From contig JAEDOI010000037.1 in NCBI GenBank assembly GCA_016302065.1, forward strand, positions 1 through 9,382: a DNA stretch of 9,382 nt, given 5' to 3'. The notes below the pieces were generated by a model, which did not search any database, had not been told where the DNA came from, and saw nothing but the letters and a program-made list of their open reading frames with translations. Source of the stretch: Bacilli bacterium. Lineage in GTDB: Bacteria; Bacillota_I; Bacilli_A; RFN20; CAG-826. Below are positions 1 through 7,561 of the stretch, in pieces. Both the position numbers and the translations under genes were made by a program. Positions within the stretch are counted from its first letter, which is position 1. Each line of letters begins with the position of its first letter.

Positions 1-120
1 CTTTGAATTATTAAGAACGAAAAAAATATTTTATAAGAATTATGATTTTTTTATATTTGTAAGGGTAAACTAAAAAATTGGTTATATTTTTTTCATTTTT
101 TTTAATATTTTTAAAGTAAA
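1..120. other. AT-rich non-coding left edge
   Basis: No open reading frame of useful length runs through this stretch on either strand. It is almost entirely A and T with several T-runs, and it leads directly into the start codon at 121. It presumably holds the promoter of the coiled-coil gene, but I see no TATATAAA box like those of the kinase and polymerase genes. It could lie near an element terminus, but a terminal inverted repeat cannot be tested because the other end of the element is outside the window. Confidence 0.5.
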
Positions 121-429
121 ATGAATAATAATATGAAAAAACCAAGAAATACGAGAAATAATAAATTAATGAAAGAAGTAGTAGAATATAACAATTATTT
201 AGAGGATGTTATAGCTGAACAAAAAAGAATGATTCAACAATTAGAAAAAGAAAAATCAAAATTTAAAGAGAAGATTCAACAACAAGAAGAAGAAATTGAA
301 GTTTTAGGTAAAGAAGTAGGAAGAGCACAAATAGAAGCTGCATTATCTAATGCTGATCTTAGGCGTGAAATAGATGCATATATTGAATTATGCAGAAAAT
401 TAGAACAATTAGTTTTTAAACATGATTAA
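121..429 (+). CDS. small coiled-coil protein, function unknown
   Basis: A 102-residue protein that I cannot assign to a family. The first ~20 residues are rich in Asn, Lys and Arg and probably disordered. Residues ~24-98 are almost all helix-forming, with Glu, Lys and Gln and hydrophobic residues at heptad-like spacing (for example Ile38, Leu41, Phe48, Ile52, Ile59, Leu62), and no Pro after residue 8. This is the pattern of a long coiled coil. There is no signal peptide or membrane segment. The ATG at 121 is the first in the frame; an in-frame ATG at 133 would remove only four residues. The gene converges on the kinase gene, with 20 bp between the two stop codons. Residues 80-85 (LRREID) also occur in the coiled-coil protein at 7559-7834. 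It could be a structural or scaffolding protein or a regulator; the sequence does not decide. Confidence is for it being a real gene. Confidence 0.7.
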   Translation: MNNNMKKPRNTRNNKLMKEVVEYNNYLEDVIAEQKRMIQQLEKEKSKFKEKIQQQEEEIEVLGKEVGRAQIEAALSNADLRREIDAYIELCRKLEQLVFKHD

Positions 430-430
430 A

Positions 431-452
431 TAATTGAAAAAAAATTCAATTA
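431..452. terminator. hairpin between convergent genes
   Basis: A perfect 8-bp inverted repeat, TAATTGAA (431-438) and TTCAATTA (445-452), encloses an A6 loop. It begins two bases after the stop of the upstream gene. Its right arm contains the TAA stop of the minus-strand kinase gene (450-452). Read on either strand, the arm begins with TAATTGAA. On the kinase strand a run of eight T follows (complement of A437-A444). This would serve as a bidirectional 3'-end signal. The motif recurs at other gene ends in the window. The function is inferred from position and symmetry. Confidence 0.5.
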
Positions 453-1061
453 ATTTTTAATTAAATGTTTTATTTCATTTGGTGGATTTAAATATATGTT
501 CCACAATTTATTGGCATTATTTTCAAGGAAATCCATATCATACTTGCTTCTTTCTTCTGGTCTGTTTCTAATACAGACACCATAATACAATTCTTGTTTT
601 GTTGCAGATATGAAAACAAGACAATTTGAATCAGTATTACCAATTAAATTAAACAAGTCTTGTGCTTCAGCGTGATAGTGAATCATTCTTCTTTCAATAC
701 CTTTAAGACCGGCAATTTCACATATTCTAACTAAGAAGTTCACAAAGCTCAAGTAACCTTCCTTGCTTCCGAAGTCCTTTTCTGTTACAAAAGCCAAGGC
801 AGCGAGAGGACCTCTTTCTATAAAGACTGTGTCATACTTGAAACAATAAAACAAATTATTGAACCAGTAAGAAGCGATGTAATATTGAAAGCCTATTACA
901 TCAAGAGACCCATTAAAGAACATAGATAAAGCATGTTTTCCTGCTGCAGATTCAATATATTCATATATTATAGGAATTTCTGGATGAAGATTGTGAACTT
1001 TATCGAGTAATGTTGTTTTACCACTACCTATTCCCCCTTCAATAATGATATATTTTGGCAT
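450..1061 (-). CDS. deoxynucleoside kinase (dNK/dCK/dGK/TK2-like family)
   Basis: A 203-residue P-loop kinase predicted to transfer phosphate from a nucleoside triphosphate to a deoxynucleoside, the first step of dNTP salvage. The Walker A loop is at residues 9-16 (GGIGSGKT), directly after a hydrophobic beta strand. Gln59 lies in the usual substrate-binding 'fQ' position. ERG at 82-84 fits the family's (D/E)R(S/H) motif, with Gly in place of the usual Ser or His. RNRPEE at 165-170 is the Arg-rich lid, followed by the expected helix and a Trp at about 187. The length matches bacterial dGK/dAK-type enzymes, so it appears complete. The start is the ATG at 1061; the codon just upstream is TTG and is not needed. 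It is transcribed divergently from the polymerase gene, which fits a shared role in replication. It is visibly less AT-rich than its neighbours: the 60-base line at 781-840 has 26 G/C, against 9 at 2461-2520. This suggests later acquisition. Substrate preference (dT, dC, dG or dA) cannot be read from the sequence. Confidence 0.88.
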   Translation of the reverse strand: MPKYIIIEGGIGSGKTTLLDKVHNLHPEIPIIYEYIESAAGKHALSMFFNGSLDVIGFQYYIASYWFNNLFYCFKYDTVFIERGPLAALAFVTEKDFGSKEGYLSFVNFLVRICEIAGLKGIERRMIHYHAEAQDLFNLIGNTDSNCLVFISATKQELYYGVCIRNRPEERSKYDMDFLENNANKLWNIYLNPPNEIKHLIKN

Positions 1062-1112
1062 CAATTACAAATTAAGAATTATAATATTATTAATATTATT
1101 TTTTTTTTTTGG

Positions 1113-1120
1113 TTTATATA
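1113..1120 (-). promoter_or_regulatory. TATA-like box of the kinase gene
   Basis: TATATAAA on the minus strand, with 51 bases between it and the kinase ATG at 1061. A T12 tract (1099-1110 on the plus strand) and an alternating AATATTATT stretch lie between box and start. An identical box stands almost the same distance from the divergent polymerase gene, and this symmetry is the main support. In DNA this rich in A and T such boxes also occur by chance. Confidence 0.45.
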
Positions 1121-1174
1121 TTTAGAATTTCATATTATAATTTTGTATATTTGTCTGTTTATTGTATCTTTCAA

Positions 1175-1210
1175 TGTCTCTTTTGTCTCTTTTGTCTCTT
1201 TTGTCTCTTT
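1175..1210. repeat. 9-bp direct tandem repeat, four exact copies
   Basis: TGTCTCTTT occurs four times head to tail without mismatch. Degenerate copies stand on both sides: TTGTCTGTTT at 1151-1160, TTGTATCTTT at 1162-1171 and TTGTATCTCT at 1211-1220. The array lies midway between the TATA-like boxes of the kinase and polymerase genes. Its C- and G-containing unit stands out from the A/T background. It may be an array of activator sites or an iteron-like element; simple slippage expansion is the plain alternative. Confidence 0.85.
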
Positions 1211-1235
1211 TTGTATCTCTATTTCTATTTTTAGA

Positions 1236-1243
1236 TATATAAA
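1236..1243 (+). promoter_or_regulatory. TATA-like box of the polymerase gene
   Basis: TATATAAA (extending as TATATAAATA to 1245) with 49 bases between it and the polymerase ATG at 1293. It mirrors the box of the kinase gene (51 bases), and the 9-bp repeat array lies just upstream. A T8 tract follows before the start codon. This fits a eukaryotic-type core promoter. Confidence is limited by the base composition. Confidence 0.5.
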
Positions 1244-1292
1244 TAATAGATTTTTTTTCTTATTTTATCATTATACAATTTATTAAAAAAAT

Positions 1293-4200
1293 ATGAATCA
1301 AAATGATCAAAATTTTCATGATAATGGATTGATTTCATTAAGATTTAAATATAATGAAAATACTCTTGTTATGTTTGATTATGAACTTATTCCTCAAGAT
1401 ACATTGGAAGGAACAATAAATGGTGATAGACTACTAGCAGAGCAAGCATTTAATGATTCTTTTAATTTAATTCCAGATTTTAATCGTCAAGAATTAAGAA
1501 CTGTGCAAGATGTAAATAGATATTTTTTACTTAGTCATATAAATCAATTACCACCAGGTTTAAACAATAATGAAAATGAATTAAATCAATATTTAGAAGA
1601 TAATTCCGATTATAATTTTGGTATAAGATTAATAAGTTATGGTAATATTTATGCAAATTTAACTGAGCAATATTATGAAATGTTATTAAATTTTTTGTCA
1701 TACAAATTATTAAATACTGCAAATAATGATTTTCCTGTTAATCTTGATGAATCAACATTTATTTTATGTGAAATAATATTAAGAAAAGATTTTTTAGTAA
1801 GTTACATAAGATTTTATTATAGTGATGATAATCGTAGAACATATACTCGTAATGAAGACGAAGATCTACGAGCTTATGAGCAAGCCCAAAGGGATTTAGC
1901 ACGTGAATTAGGTGAATTAGATGAAATGGAAGAAGATGATGAAGATTTTCGATTGAATCGTAATGTTCTTAATCAAAATGTTAATAATGATCAAACAAGA
2001 AATATAAATCGTGTTAGTCATTATGTTATAGGTGATGAACATCCTCCTATTGAATCAATTAGTTATGCATTCAATGTATTTTATATTCGTCATCAAAATA
2101 ATTTTGAATTATGGTCATTTTTAGTTAATTTTATGCATATCCAAACTTTAAATTATTATAAATTAAGGAAAATTTATAATTTAAGTGATTTCAACAATTT
2201 TAGTATAAGTCGTAATTTTTTTAAATTAAATGGATTTGGTGAATTTTTTGATGAAAATATTTTGGATGATCAGGGTAATATTGTAATGAATGATTATTTT
2301 AAGGGAGTTACAGAAAATATTGGAAGAAGAAGACCAATTTTAAATAATACAATTCAAAGAATAGGTAAAAATAGTGAATTTAATAATGTAGTAAGAGAAG
2401 GAAGTGATATAAATAATTTTCATTTTAATGGTGATGCTGAACGTCAACGATATATTGAATTATATCAATTTTTATATAATGAAATTGTTAATGAAAATGT
2501 AATTGATGAAACATATAATCATAAAGAAAAGTATTTTGAAATTTATAAACTTATATTAAAAAATGTTGCTTATGATTTATTAATAATAGAAAATATGATT
2601 AATGATTTTGTAATTGTTGATAATGATAATAATGTAAATATTTATTGTTCTATAAATTATTTGAATCATGAAGTGGGAAGATATAGCTTTATCAATGATG
2701 CTAAATTTCGTAAATCAGCTAAGAAATCTTTTTGTTTATTTTATTTGATATATATTATTTCTACATGTGAAAATATTGTTATTCAAGATTTATTAATTCA
2801 ATATTTCAAAATTTTAGATGAAATTTTTATGGTTAGATACGAGGCTTTTGCATTACCTGATTTATTCTTTCATGGTCAAGGAATGTATTTAGGATTAATT
2901 TATTTTCTATATTCATTTTATGGTAGTATACCTTCTGCATATATTGAATTAGATTTTGATAACTTGATTAAAAAAATATTTGGTAATAGAGGTTATAATA
3001 ATTCAATTACAACTTTTGAAGTTTCAATATTAGTTGATAGGTTAGTAGATGGTGATATTGCAATTCCTTTTTATAATTTAATAGACAATAATGTTGTAAT
3101 ACAAAATTTTAGAGAAACTGGAAAAATTAAAACTATATTTCCATGTCTTTGGGATAATTATATTAGGGAACGTAGTAGAACTAATCGTAATTTTTATATA
3201 GCTTTATTTAATACATTTAATATTATATTAGCTGCAGAATGGAATAATTTTAAATTGTTTAATGATAATGCTTCATGTGAAGATCTTGAAGAAGAATCAT
3301 TTAATGCACTTCGTGAATTAGCTATTGTTGATTTAATAAGGGATATATTTAATCAAAGAGATATAAATGGAAGATTTGTTATGACACAAAGAAGATTTAT
3401 TTATTTAAGTAAAATACTTTATCTTGTTTATCAATTTGCTAAAGATAATTTCGGAAGAGTCAATATATGTTTTGATATGAGAGTATTCAGTAGATTAACA
3501 TTTTTAACAGGAATAAGAAGAGAAACATTTTTCTTTAGAAATATTTCAATATATGGTAGTTATTTGACATCAGATACTGATTGGAATGAATTTAATGAAG
3601 ATAATTTAAAATTTATTAAATTAATGAATATTAATGATGTAGAAAGATATATTATAGGTTTAAAGAGTGCAATTGGGAATAGATTACCATTATATATAGG
3701 TTTATATTTTATTGATGGAGGTCGTGATAACTATATTAAGAAAGTAGTACCTATTAATAGAATTAGTAATCGATTTTTGACAGCTGCTTTTCTTGATCAT
3801 AATAATAATTTAAATGAAAATGAAAGAACATATGAATATTATAAAAGAGTTAAAACTAATAGTAGATTATTTTATGCTTTTGATATGAGAAGTTTAGGCG
3901 GAATTCAAATCAATATGGATTGTATATTAGCTAATGATAGAGCTGATGTTTATGGAAATTACTTACCAATAAAATTAAGAGGATATAATGAAGTTCTTAA
4001 GCAATTTGCCTTTTATTCCCAAATTTATGTTCCTGATGAAAAAGTTGATCAAAGATATAATTGTTTCTATTGGTCAATTCATATTAATAATTATTATGGA
4101 AATAAAGTTTTTGATAATGAAGAATTAGTTGATATATATTGTAAATATGGAAAAGGTACAATAACGTTAGAGAAAATAAAACAATTTCATGATGAATATA

Positions 4201-6704
4201 AGATAAATATAAGAATTAAAAAAATTGTTTATGTTTTAGATGAAATAAAGAAAATAAAAAATGATTATAAATTATTTAATAATAAATATCAAAGAGAAAT
4301 TACTATAGGACATATAAAATATGAAACATTTAATCATTTTTTTGCTATTGTCCCTATAAGAATTACAAAGTTTTGTTGTCAACATTTAAATTTATTAAAA
4401 TCGGAATATTATGATATTGATACAGGATCAGGTATAGAAATAGAAAATTATGAAATTAAATCAAAAACTAAGATACATAGATCATATATGGATAAAGATT
4501 ATACTAATACATATAAATTGTTTAAAGGATTATTGAAACAAGAATTAACTGAGTTTGTTTCGGCATATGAGATGGAAGAATTTATGAACAATATCAGTGA
4601 TGTAAAACCAAATATTAATATGATTATGAATTTTTCTAAAGTACAGACAAAAGATATTGATATTAAATCCGAAGATGCAAATTATAGATTGAAAAAAAAG
4701 AAATCAAAACCACTTATTGCTGCTGCTGATAGTGAAACCTATGTTGATGAAAATAATAAATTAGTACCTTTTTGTTTATGTCTTGTTTATAATACTTATA
4801 AAGGGGAAATAAAAAAGAAATCATTTTATGGACCTTATTGTCAAAGAGATTTTTTATATTACTTATATAAAAAAAATATTAGAGAAGTATATTTTCACAA
4901 CCTAAAATTTGATGGTTGGTTATTTAAGGATTTTCAAATTGTCGATATGGTTTATCATGCTTGTAGACTATATAGATTATGTATATTAGTTGGAGATGGA
5001 GAAGTTAGAAAGAAAATATATTTCAAAGATAGTCTTGCTTTAATTCCAACAAAGTTGAAAAATTTTCCAAGAATGTTTAAATTAGATAATATGGAAAAAG
5101 AACTTTATCCTTATAATAAAATAAATGCTGAAGTTATTAACAATAATAATTTAGATGTTAATGAATGTAGTTCCGAATTTAATGATAAAGATTTTATTGA
5201 ATTTAAGAATATGTTAAAAAATAAAGGATTTATTAATGATAATAATAAAATTGATATAAGATCTCTTACTAAATATTATTGTATAAGAGATTGTGAAATA
5301 TTATATTATGGTCTTAAAAAATTCGAAGAAATGACCATGAAATTATTTAACAACATAAATGGATTAAGGTTCTTAACAATATCCTCTCTTAGCTTTTATA
5401 TAATGACTGAGGAATGTTTCGATGGATTAAGTTCTTATTGTGGTGATATCAAGAAATTTATAAGAATGTCTGTAAGGGGTGGAAGGTGTATGGTAGCTAA
5501 CAATAAAAAAATCAAAGTCAATGAAGAAATAGTAGACTTTGATGCATGCTCATTGTATCCATCAGCAATGAGTAGATTATATCTTCCTAAAGGTAAAGTC
5601 TTTGGTAGTAATGATAAAGAAGAAATTAAATTGATTTATAAATGTTTAATGGATGAAGATCAAATAATTAAAACAAATGATAAATTTATTTCTGCTATGA
5701 TTATAAAATGTAAAATTATAAAAGTCGGTAAGTACAGATCCTTCCCTTTATTATCTTATGTAGAAGATGGATTATCAAATTATAGTAATGATATGATTGG
5801 AAAAGAAGTTTATTTAACACATATTGAAGTACAGGACTTTATTAAATATCAGGAAGGGGAAGTTGAAATGCTTGAATGTATATATTGGGCAGGTGATAAG
5901 GATACTAGAATGGCTGAAAAAATTAAACATTATTATAATTTAAGATCCCAATATAAAAAAGAAGGAAATCAATTACAGGAAGTACTAAAATTATTTATGA
6001 ATAGCAGTTATGGTAAAACAATACAGAAAGATACTGAGACTGAAGATAAAATTTTCAATAAAATTGGAACAGATAGTTTCTTGAAAAATAATTATGGTAG
6101 AATCAAAGAAGTTATTGAACTTAACAAGGAAAGCTATTGGATAAAATTAGATGGATCTTCTGCATCAAGTTATATTCCTGTACAAATTGGATGTCTTATA
6201 TTAGGAATGTCAAAAAGAATAATGAATGAGGTAATTTGTACAGCAGAAGATAATGGAATAGATGTATATTATCAAGACACAGATAGTATACATATTAAGA
6301 AAAAGGATGTAGAAAGCCTAGCCCAGGCTTTTGAAACTAGCTTTGGCCGTAAGCTTATAGGCTCAGCTATGGGACAATTTCATGTTGATTTCCCATTAAT
6401 TAACAACAAAGAAACATGGAGTAAGAAATCTATATTTTTAGGAAAGAAATGTTATATAGATTGTCTTACTAACACTGATGGTGAAGAAGAAGACTTTATC
6501 AGAATGAAAGGTGTTCCAGAAAAAGTAATTAGGAACACAGCTAAAGACATGAATGTACAATTATATGATCTTTACAACAAGATGTATGATGGTGAAGAAA
6601 TTAGTTTTGATTTATTGAATTCAAACATGCCATCATTTGAATATCAAAAGAACTTTGGTATTAGATTAAGAGAAGAATTTAAAAGAATATTAAAATTTAA
6701 ATAA
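1293..6704 (+). CDS. polB: protein-primed family B DNA polymerase with a very long N-terminal region
   Basis: An 1803-residue replicative polymerase of the protein-primed family B group (phi29, adenovirus, Polinton). The 3'-5' exonuclease has Exo I D1146-S-E1148, Exo II N1203-L-K-F-D1207 and Exo III Y1329-x3-D1333. SLAL at 1247-1250 fits the (S/T)Lx2h motif of this group. The polymerase core has motif A D1417-ACSLYPS, a TPR1-sized insert between A and B, motif B K1566-LFMNSSYGK, motif C YQ-D1662-T-D1664-S, and a KxY motif at K1719-C-Y1721. All catalytic residues are present, so it should polymerise and proofread. Residues ~916-1022 carry NCFYW (C924) and NHFFAIVP (H1015), resembling the Cys/His region found before the exonuclease in Polinton-type polymerases. 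Residues 1-900 match nothing I recognise; they contain an acidic run at 210-218. At 1803 aa it is longer than the roughly 600-1300 aa usual for such enzymes, as I recall them. The N-terminus may hold the terminal-protein primer (inference). The ATG at 1293 lies 49 bases past a TATA-like box. The gene converges on 6710-7111, with 5 bp between the stops. Confidence 0.96.
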   Translation: MNQNDQNFHDNGLISLRFKYNENTLVMFDYELIPQDTLEGTINGDRLLAEQAFNDSFNLIPDFNRQELRTVQDVNRYFLLSHINQLPPGLNNNENELNQYLEDNSDYNFGIRLISYGNIYANLTEQYYEMLLNFLSYKLLNTANNDFPVNLDESTFILCEIILRKDFLVSYIRFYYSDDNRRTYTRNEDEDLRAYEQAQRDLARELGELDEMEEDDEDFRLNRNVLNQNVNNDQTRNINRVSHYVIGDEHPPIESISYAFNVFYIRHQNNFELWSFLVNFMHIQTLNYYKLRKIYNLSDFNNFSISRNFFKLNGFGEFFDENILDDQGNIVMNDYFKGVTENIGRRRPILNNTIQRIGKNSEFNNVVREGSDINNFHFNGDAERQRYIELYQFLYNEIVNENVIDETYNHKEKYFEIYKLILKNVAYDLLIIENMINDFVIVDNDNNVNIYCSINYLNHEVGRYSFINDAKFRKSAKKSFCLFYLIYIISTCENIVIQDLLIQYFKILDEIFMVRYEAFALPDLFFHGQGMYLGLIYFLYSFYGSIPSAYIELDFDNLIKKIFGNRGYNNSITTFEVSILVDRLVDGDIAIPFYNLIDNNVVIQNFRETGKIKTIFPCLWDNYIRERSRTNRNFYIALFNTFNIILAAEWNNFKLFNDNASCEDLEEESFNALRELAIVDLIRDIFNQRDINGRFVMTQRRFIYLSKILYLVYQFAKDNFGRVNICFDMRVFSRLTFLTGIRRETFFFRNISIYGSYLTSDTDWNEFNEDNLKFIKLMNINDVERYIIGLKSAIGNRLPLYIGLYFIDGGRDNYIKKVVPINRISNRFLTAAFLDHNNNLNENERTYEYYKRVKTNSRLFYAFDMRSLGGIQINMDCILANDRADVYGNYLPIKLRGYNEVLKQFAFYSQIYVPDEKVDQRYNCFYWSIHINNYYGNKVFDNEELVDIYCKYGKGTITLEKIKQFHDEYKINIRIKKIVYVLDEIKKIKNDYKLFNNKYQREITIGHIKYETFNHFFAIVPIRITKFCCQHLNLLKSEYYDIDTGSGIEIENYEIKSKTKIHRSYMDKDYTNTYKLFKGLLKQELTEFVSAYEMEEFMNNISDVKPNINMIMNFSKVQTKDIDIKSEDANYRLKKKKSKPLIAAADSETYVDENNKLVPFCLCLVYNTYKGEIKKKSFYGPYCQRDFLYYLYKKNIREVYFHNLKFDGWLFKDFQIVDMVYHACRLYRLCILVGDGEVRKKIYFKDSLALIPTKLKNFPRMFKLDNMEKELYPYNKINAEVINNNNLDVNECSSEFNDKDFIEFKNMLKNKGFINDNNKIDIRSLTKYYCIRDCEILYYGLKKFEEMTMKLFNNINGLRFLTISSLSFYIMTEECFDGLSSYCGDIKKFIRMSVRGGRCMVANNKKIKVNEEIVDFDACSLYPSAMSRLYLPKGKVFGSNDKEEIKLIYKCLMDEDQIIKTNDKFISAMIIKCKIIKVGKYRSFPLLSYVEDGLSNYSNDMIGKEVYLTHIEVQDFIKYQEGEVEMLECIYWAGDKDTRMAEKIKHYYNLRSQYKKEGNQLQEVLKLFMNSSYGKTIQKDTETEDKIFNKIGTDSFLKNNYGRIKEVIELNKESYWIKLDGSSASSYIPVQIGCLILGMSKRIMNEVICTAEDNGIDVYYQDTDSIHIKKKDVESLAQAFETSFGRKLIGSAMGQFHVDFPLINNKETWSKKSIFLGKKCYIDCLTNTDGEEEDFIRMKGVPEKVIRNTAKDMNVQLYDLYNKMYDGEEISFDLLNSNMPSFEYQKNFGIRLREEFKRILKFK

Positions 6705-6721
6705 TTGAATTATTTTAATTC
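6702..6721. terminator. short hairpin and 3'-end motif at the polymerase stop
   Basis: The polymerase stop TAA (6702-6704) is the start of TAATTGAA (6702-6709), the same motif as at the kinase stop. A 6-bp inverted repeat, GAATTA (6707-6712) and TAATTC (6716-6721), overlaps it with a TTT loop and includes the TAA stop of the converging minus-strand gene (6710-6712). It probably marks transcript ends for both genes. The evidence is positional, plus similarity to the 431-452 hairpin. Confidence 0.4.
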
Positions 6722-7111
6722 TATTACTGCCGTTAATGTAAAATCTTCTTTATAATTTTGTGGTAATTCATTAGCATAAACCATATCTCTAATTGATAAT
6801 GTAATAAATGTTTTATTTAATTTAAACTTAGCTGAATAAGTATTTTGTAAATTAGATGAATCATTAATAGGAAAAAGAAAGAATTTGAATGGAAATTCTG
6901 CATCAAAGTAACCATCATAATCAGGTGAGTAAAACCATGCATTTAATACATATCTTGAATGATCATAAATTGGTTCTTCAAATCCTACATTATAATAAAG
7001 TATTGATAATTCTACTTCATCTTTAGTTTGTAATAATTCATCAGGAATATATATTCTTACTCCTTCTTCTATATTATTAGGATCGAGGTGTATAATAGTT
7101 TTATAAGACAT
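6710..7111 (-). CDS. beta-rich protein, possible minor structural protein
   Basis: A 133-residue protein that I do not recognise. It begins MSYKTIIHLDP and alternates short hydrophobic stretches with turns rich in Asn, Asp, Gly and Pro (for example VELSILYYNVGF, FPFKFFLFPIND, FTLTAVIEL at the C-terminus), as expected of an all-beta fold. There is no signal peptide, membrane segment or catalytic motif. The frame can be extended to a TTG at 7159, which would overlap the upstream stop and add an unlikely hydrophobic 16-residue leader. I choose the ATG at 7111, which leaves a 19-bp gap and sits directly after TTAATTTCATT, a sequence also found before 7834. It is the last gene of the minus-strand block behind the capsid-like gene. 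A capsid-vertex, spike or cement protein is plausible but unproven. Confidence is for a real gene. Confidence 0.75.
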   Translation of the reverse strand: MSYKTIIHLDPNNIEEGVRIYIPDELLQTKDEVELSILYYNVGFEEPIYDHSRYVLNAWFYSPDYDGYFDAEFPFKFFLFPINDSSNLQNTYSAKFKLNKTFITLSIRDMVYANELPQNYKEDFTLTAVIELK

Positions 7112-7130
7112 AATGAAATTAACTAAGAAA

Positions 7131-7520
7131 TCAATTACAATTAATAGGAGTAAACTCAAAACTGATATATAATGGAAGATATGAACTACCTTGTTTTATT
7201 CCCCAGGAAAGTGTCATATTAACTTCTTTTTTATAAGGAATTCTAAAACTTGAAAGTTTGTTTGCTCCTTCTAAATATCTTGATAAGTTTAATACGTAAT
7301 TTTGTACATTTACATCAGATGACCCTTGATAAATTCTATCATAATTAAAATTTTTACATTCTAAGTATAAAAAAACAAAATAGTCTACTCTAGCAAATAC
7401 ATCTTTAACTTTAACTTTAACATATTTATAATTTGAAAAATAAGTTGGTAAATCTATTTTTATAACATTATTACGGCTAAAATTACTACACCAAATTACA
7501 TTGTATGGCTCACCTTTCAT
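7131..7520 (-). CDS. beta-rich protein, possible minor structural protein
   Basis: A 129-residue protein without a recognisable family. Strand-like segments alternate with polar turns: NVIKIDLP, YKYVKVKVKDVF, YFVFLYLECKNF, VNMTLSWGI and LPLYISFEF. Aromatic residues are abundant (many Tyr and Phe), and there is no long helix, signal peptide or transmembrane segment. This is compatible with a small jelly-roll or other beta-sandwich. The ATG at 7520 is the only reasonable start; the gap to the upstream gene's stop is 38 bp and is almost pure A/T. The stop is TGA inside TAATTGA, a variant of the shared 3'-end motif. Its arrangement of strands loosely resembles the downstream neighbour at 6710-7111, so the two may be distant paralogues. 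Its place beside the capsid-like gene suggests a virion role (inference). Confidence 0.75.
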   Translation of the reverse strand: MKGEPYNVIWCSNFSRNNVIKIDLPTYFSNYKYVKVKVKDVFARVDYFVFLYLECKNFNYDRIYQGSSDVNVQNYVLNLSRYLEGANKLSSFRIPYKKEVNMTLSWGIKQGSSYLPLYISFEFTPINCN

Positions 7521-7553
7521 TTAAAAAATAAAAAAATAAATATTAAAAAAAGA

Positions 7554-7561
7554 TTCAATTA
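7554..7561 (-). terminator. 3'-end motif at the stop of the coiled-coil gene
   Basis: On the minus strand the stop TAA opens TAATTGAA, followed by TC and a run of seven T (complement of A7545-A7551). It is nearly identical to the sequence after the kinase stop (TAATTGAA then T8). A transcription-end role is inferred from recurrence and from the T-run; there is no hairpin here. Confidence 0.4.

Noticed and set aside
1062..1064. TTG as start codon of the kinase gene
   Set aside because: The next codon is an ATG (1061-1059), from which the Walker A strand follows at the usual distance. A non-ATG start is not needed.
1151..1220. CRISPR-like repeat array
   Set aside because: The units are 9 bp and directly abutting, with no spacers; it is a simple tandem repeat.
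1531..1722. 63-residue open frame on the minus strand
   Set aside because: It lies wholly inside the polymerase gene on the opposite strand, and its low-complexity product reflects the AT-rich coding sequence.
7112..7159. 16-residue hydrophobic N-terminal leader of the 6710 gene, read as a signal anchor
   Set aside because: It depends on a TTG start and overlaps the end of the preceding gene. The ATG at 7111 gives a clean protein after a 19-bp gap.
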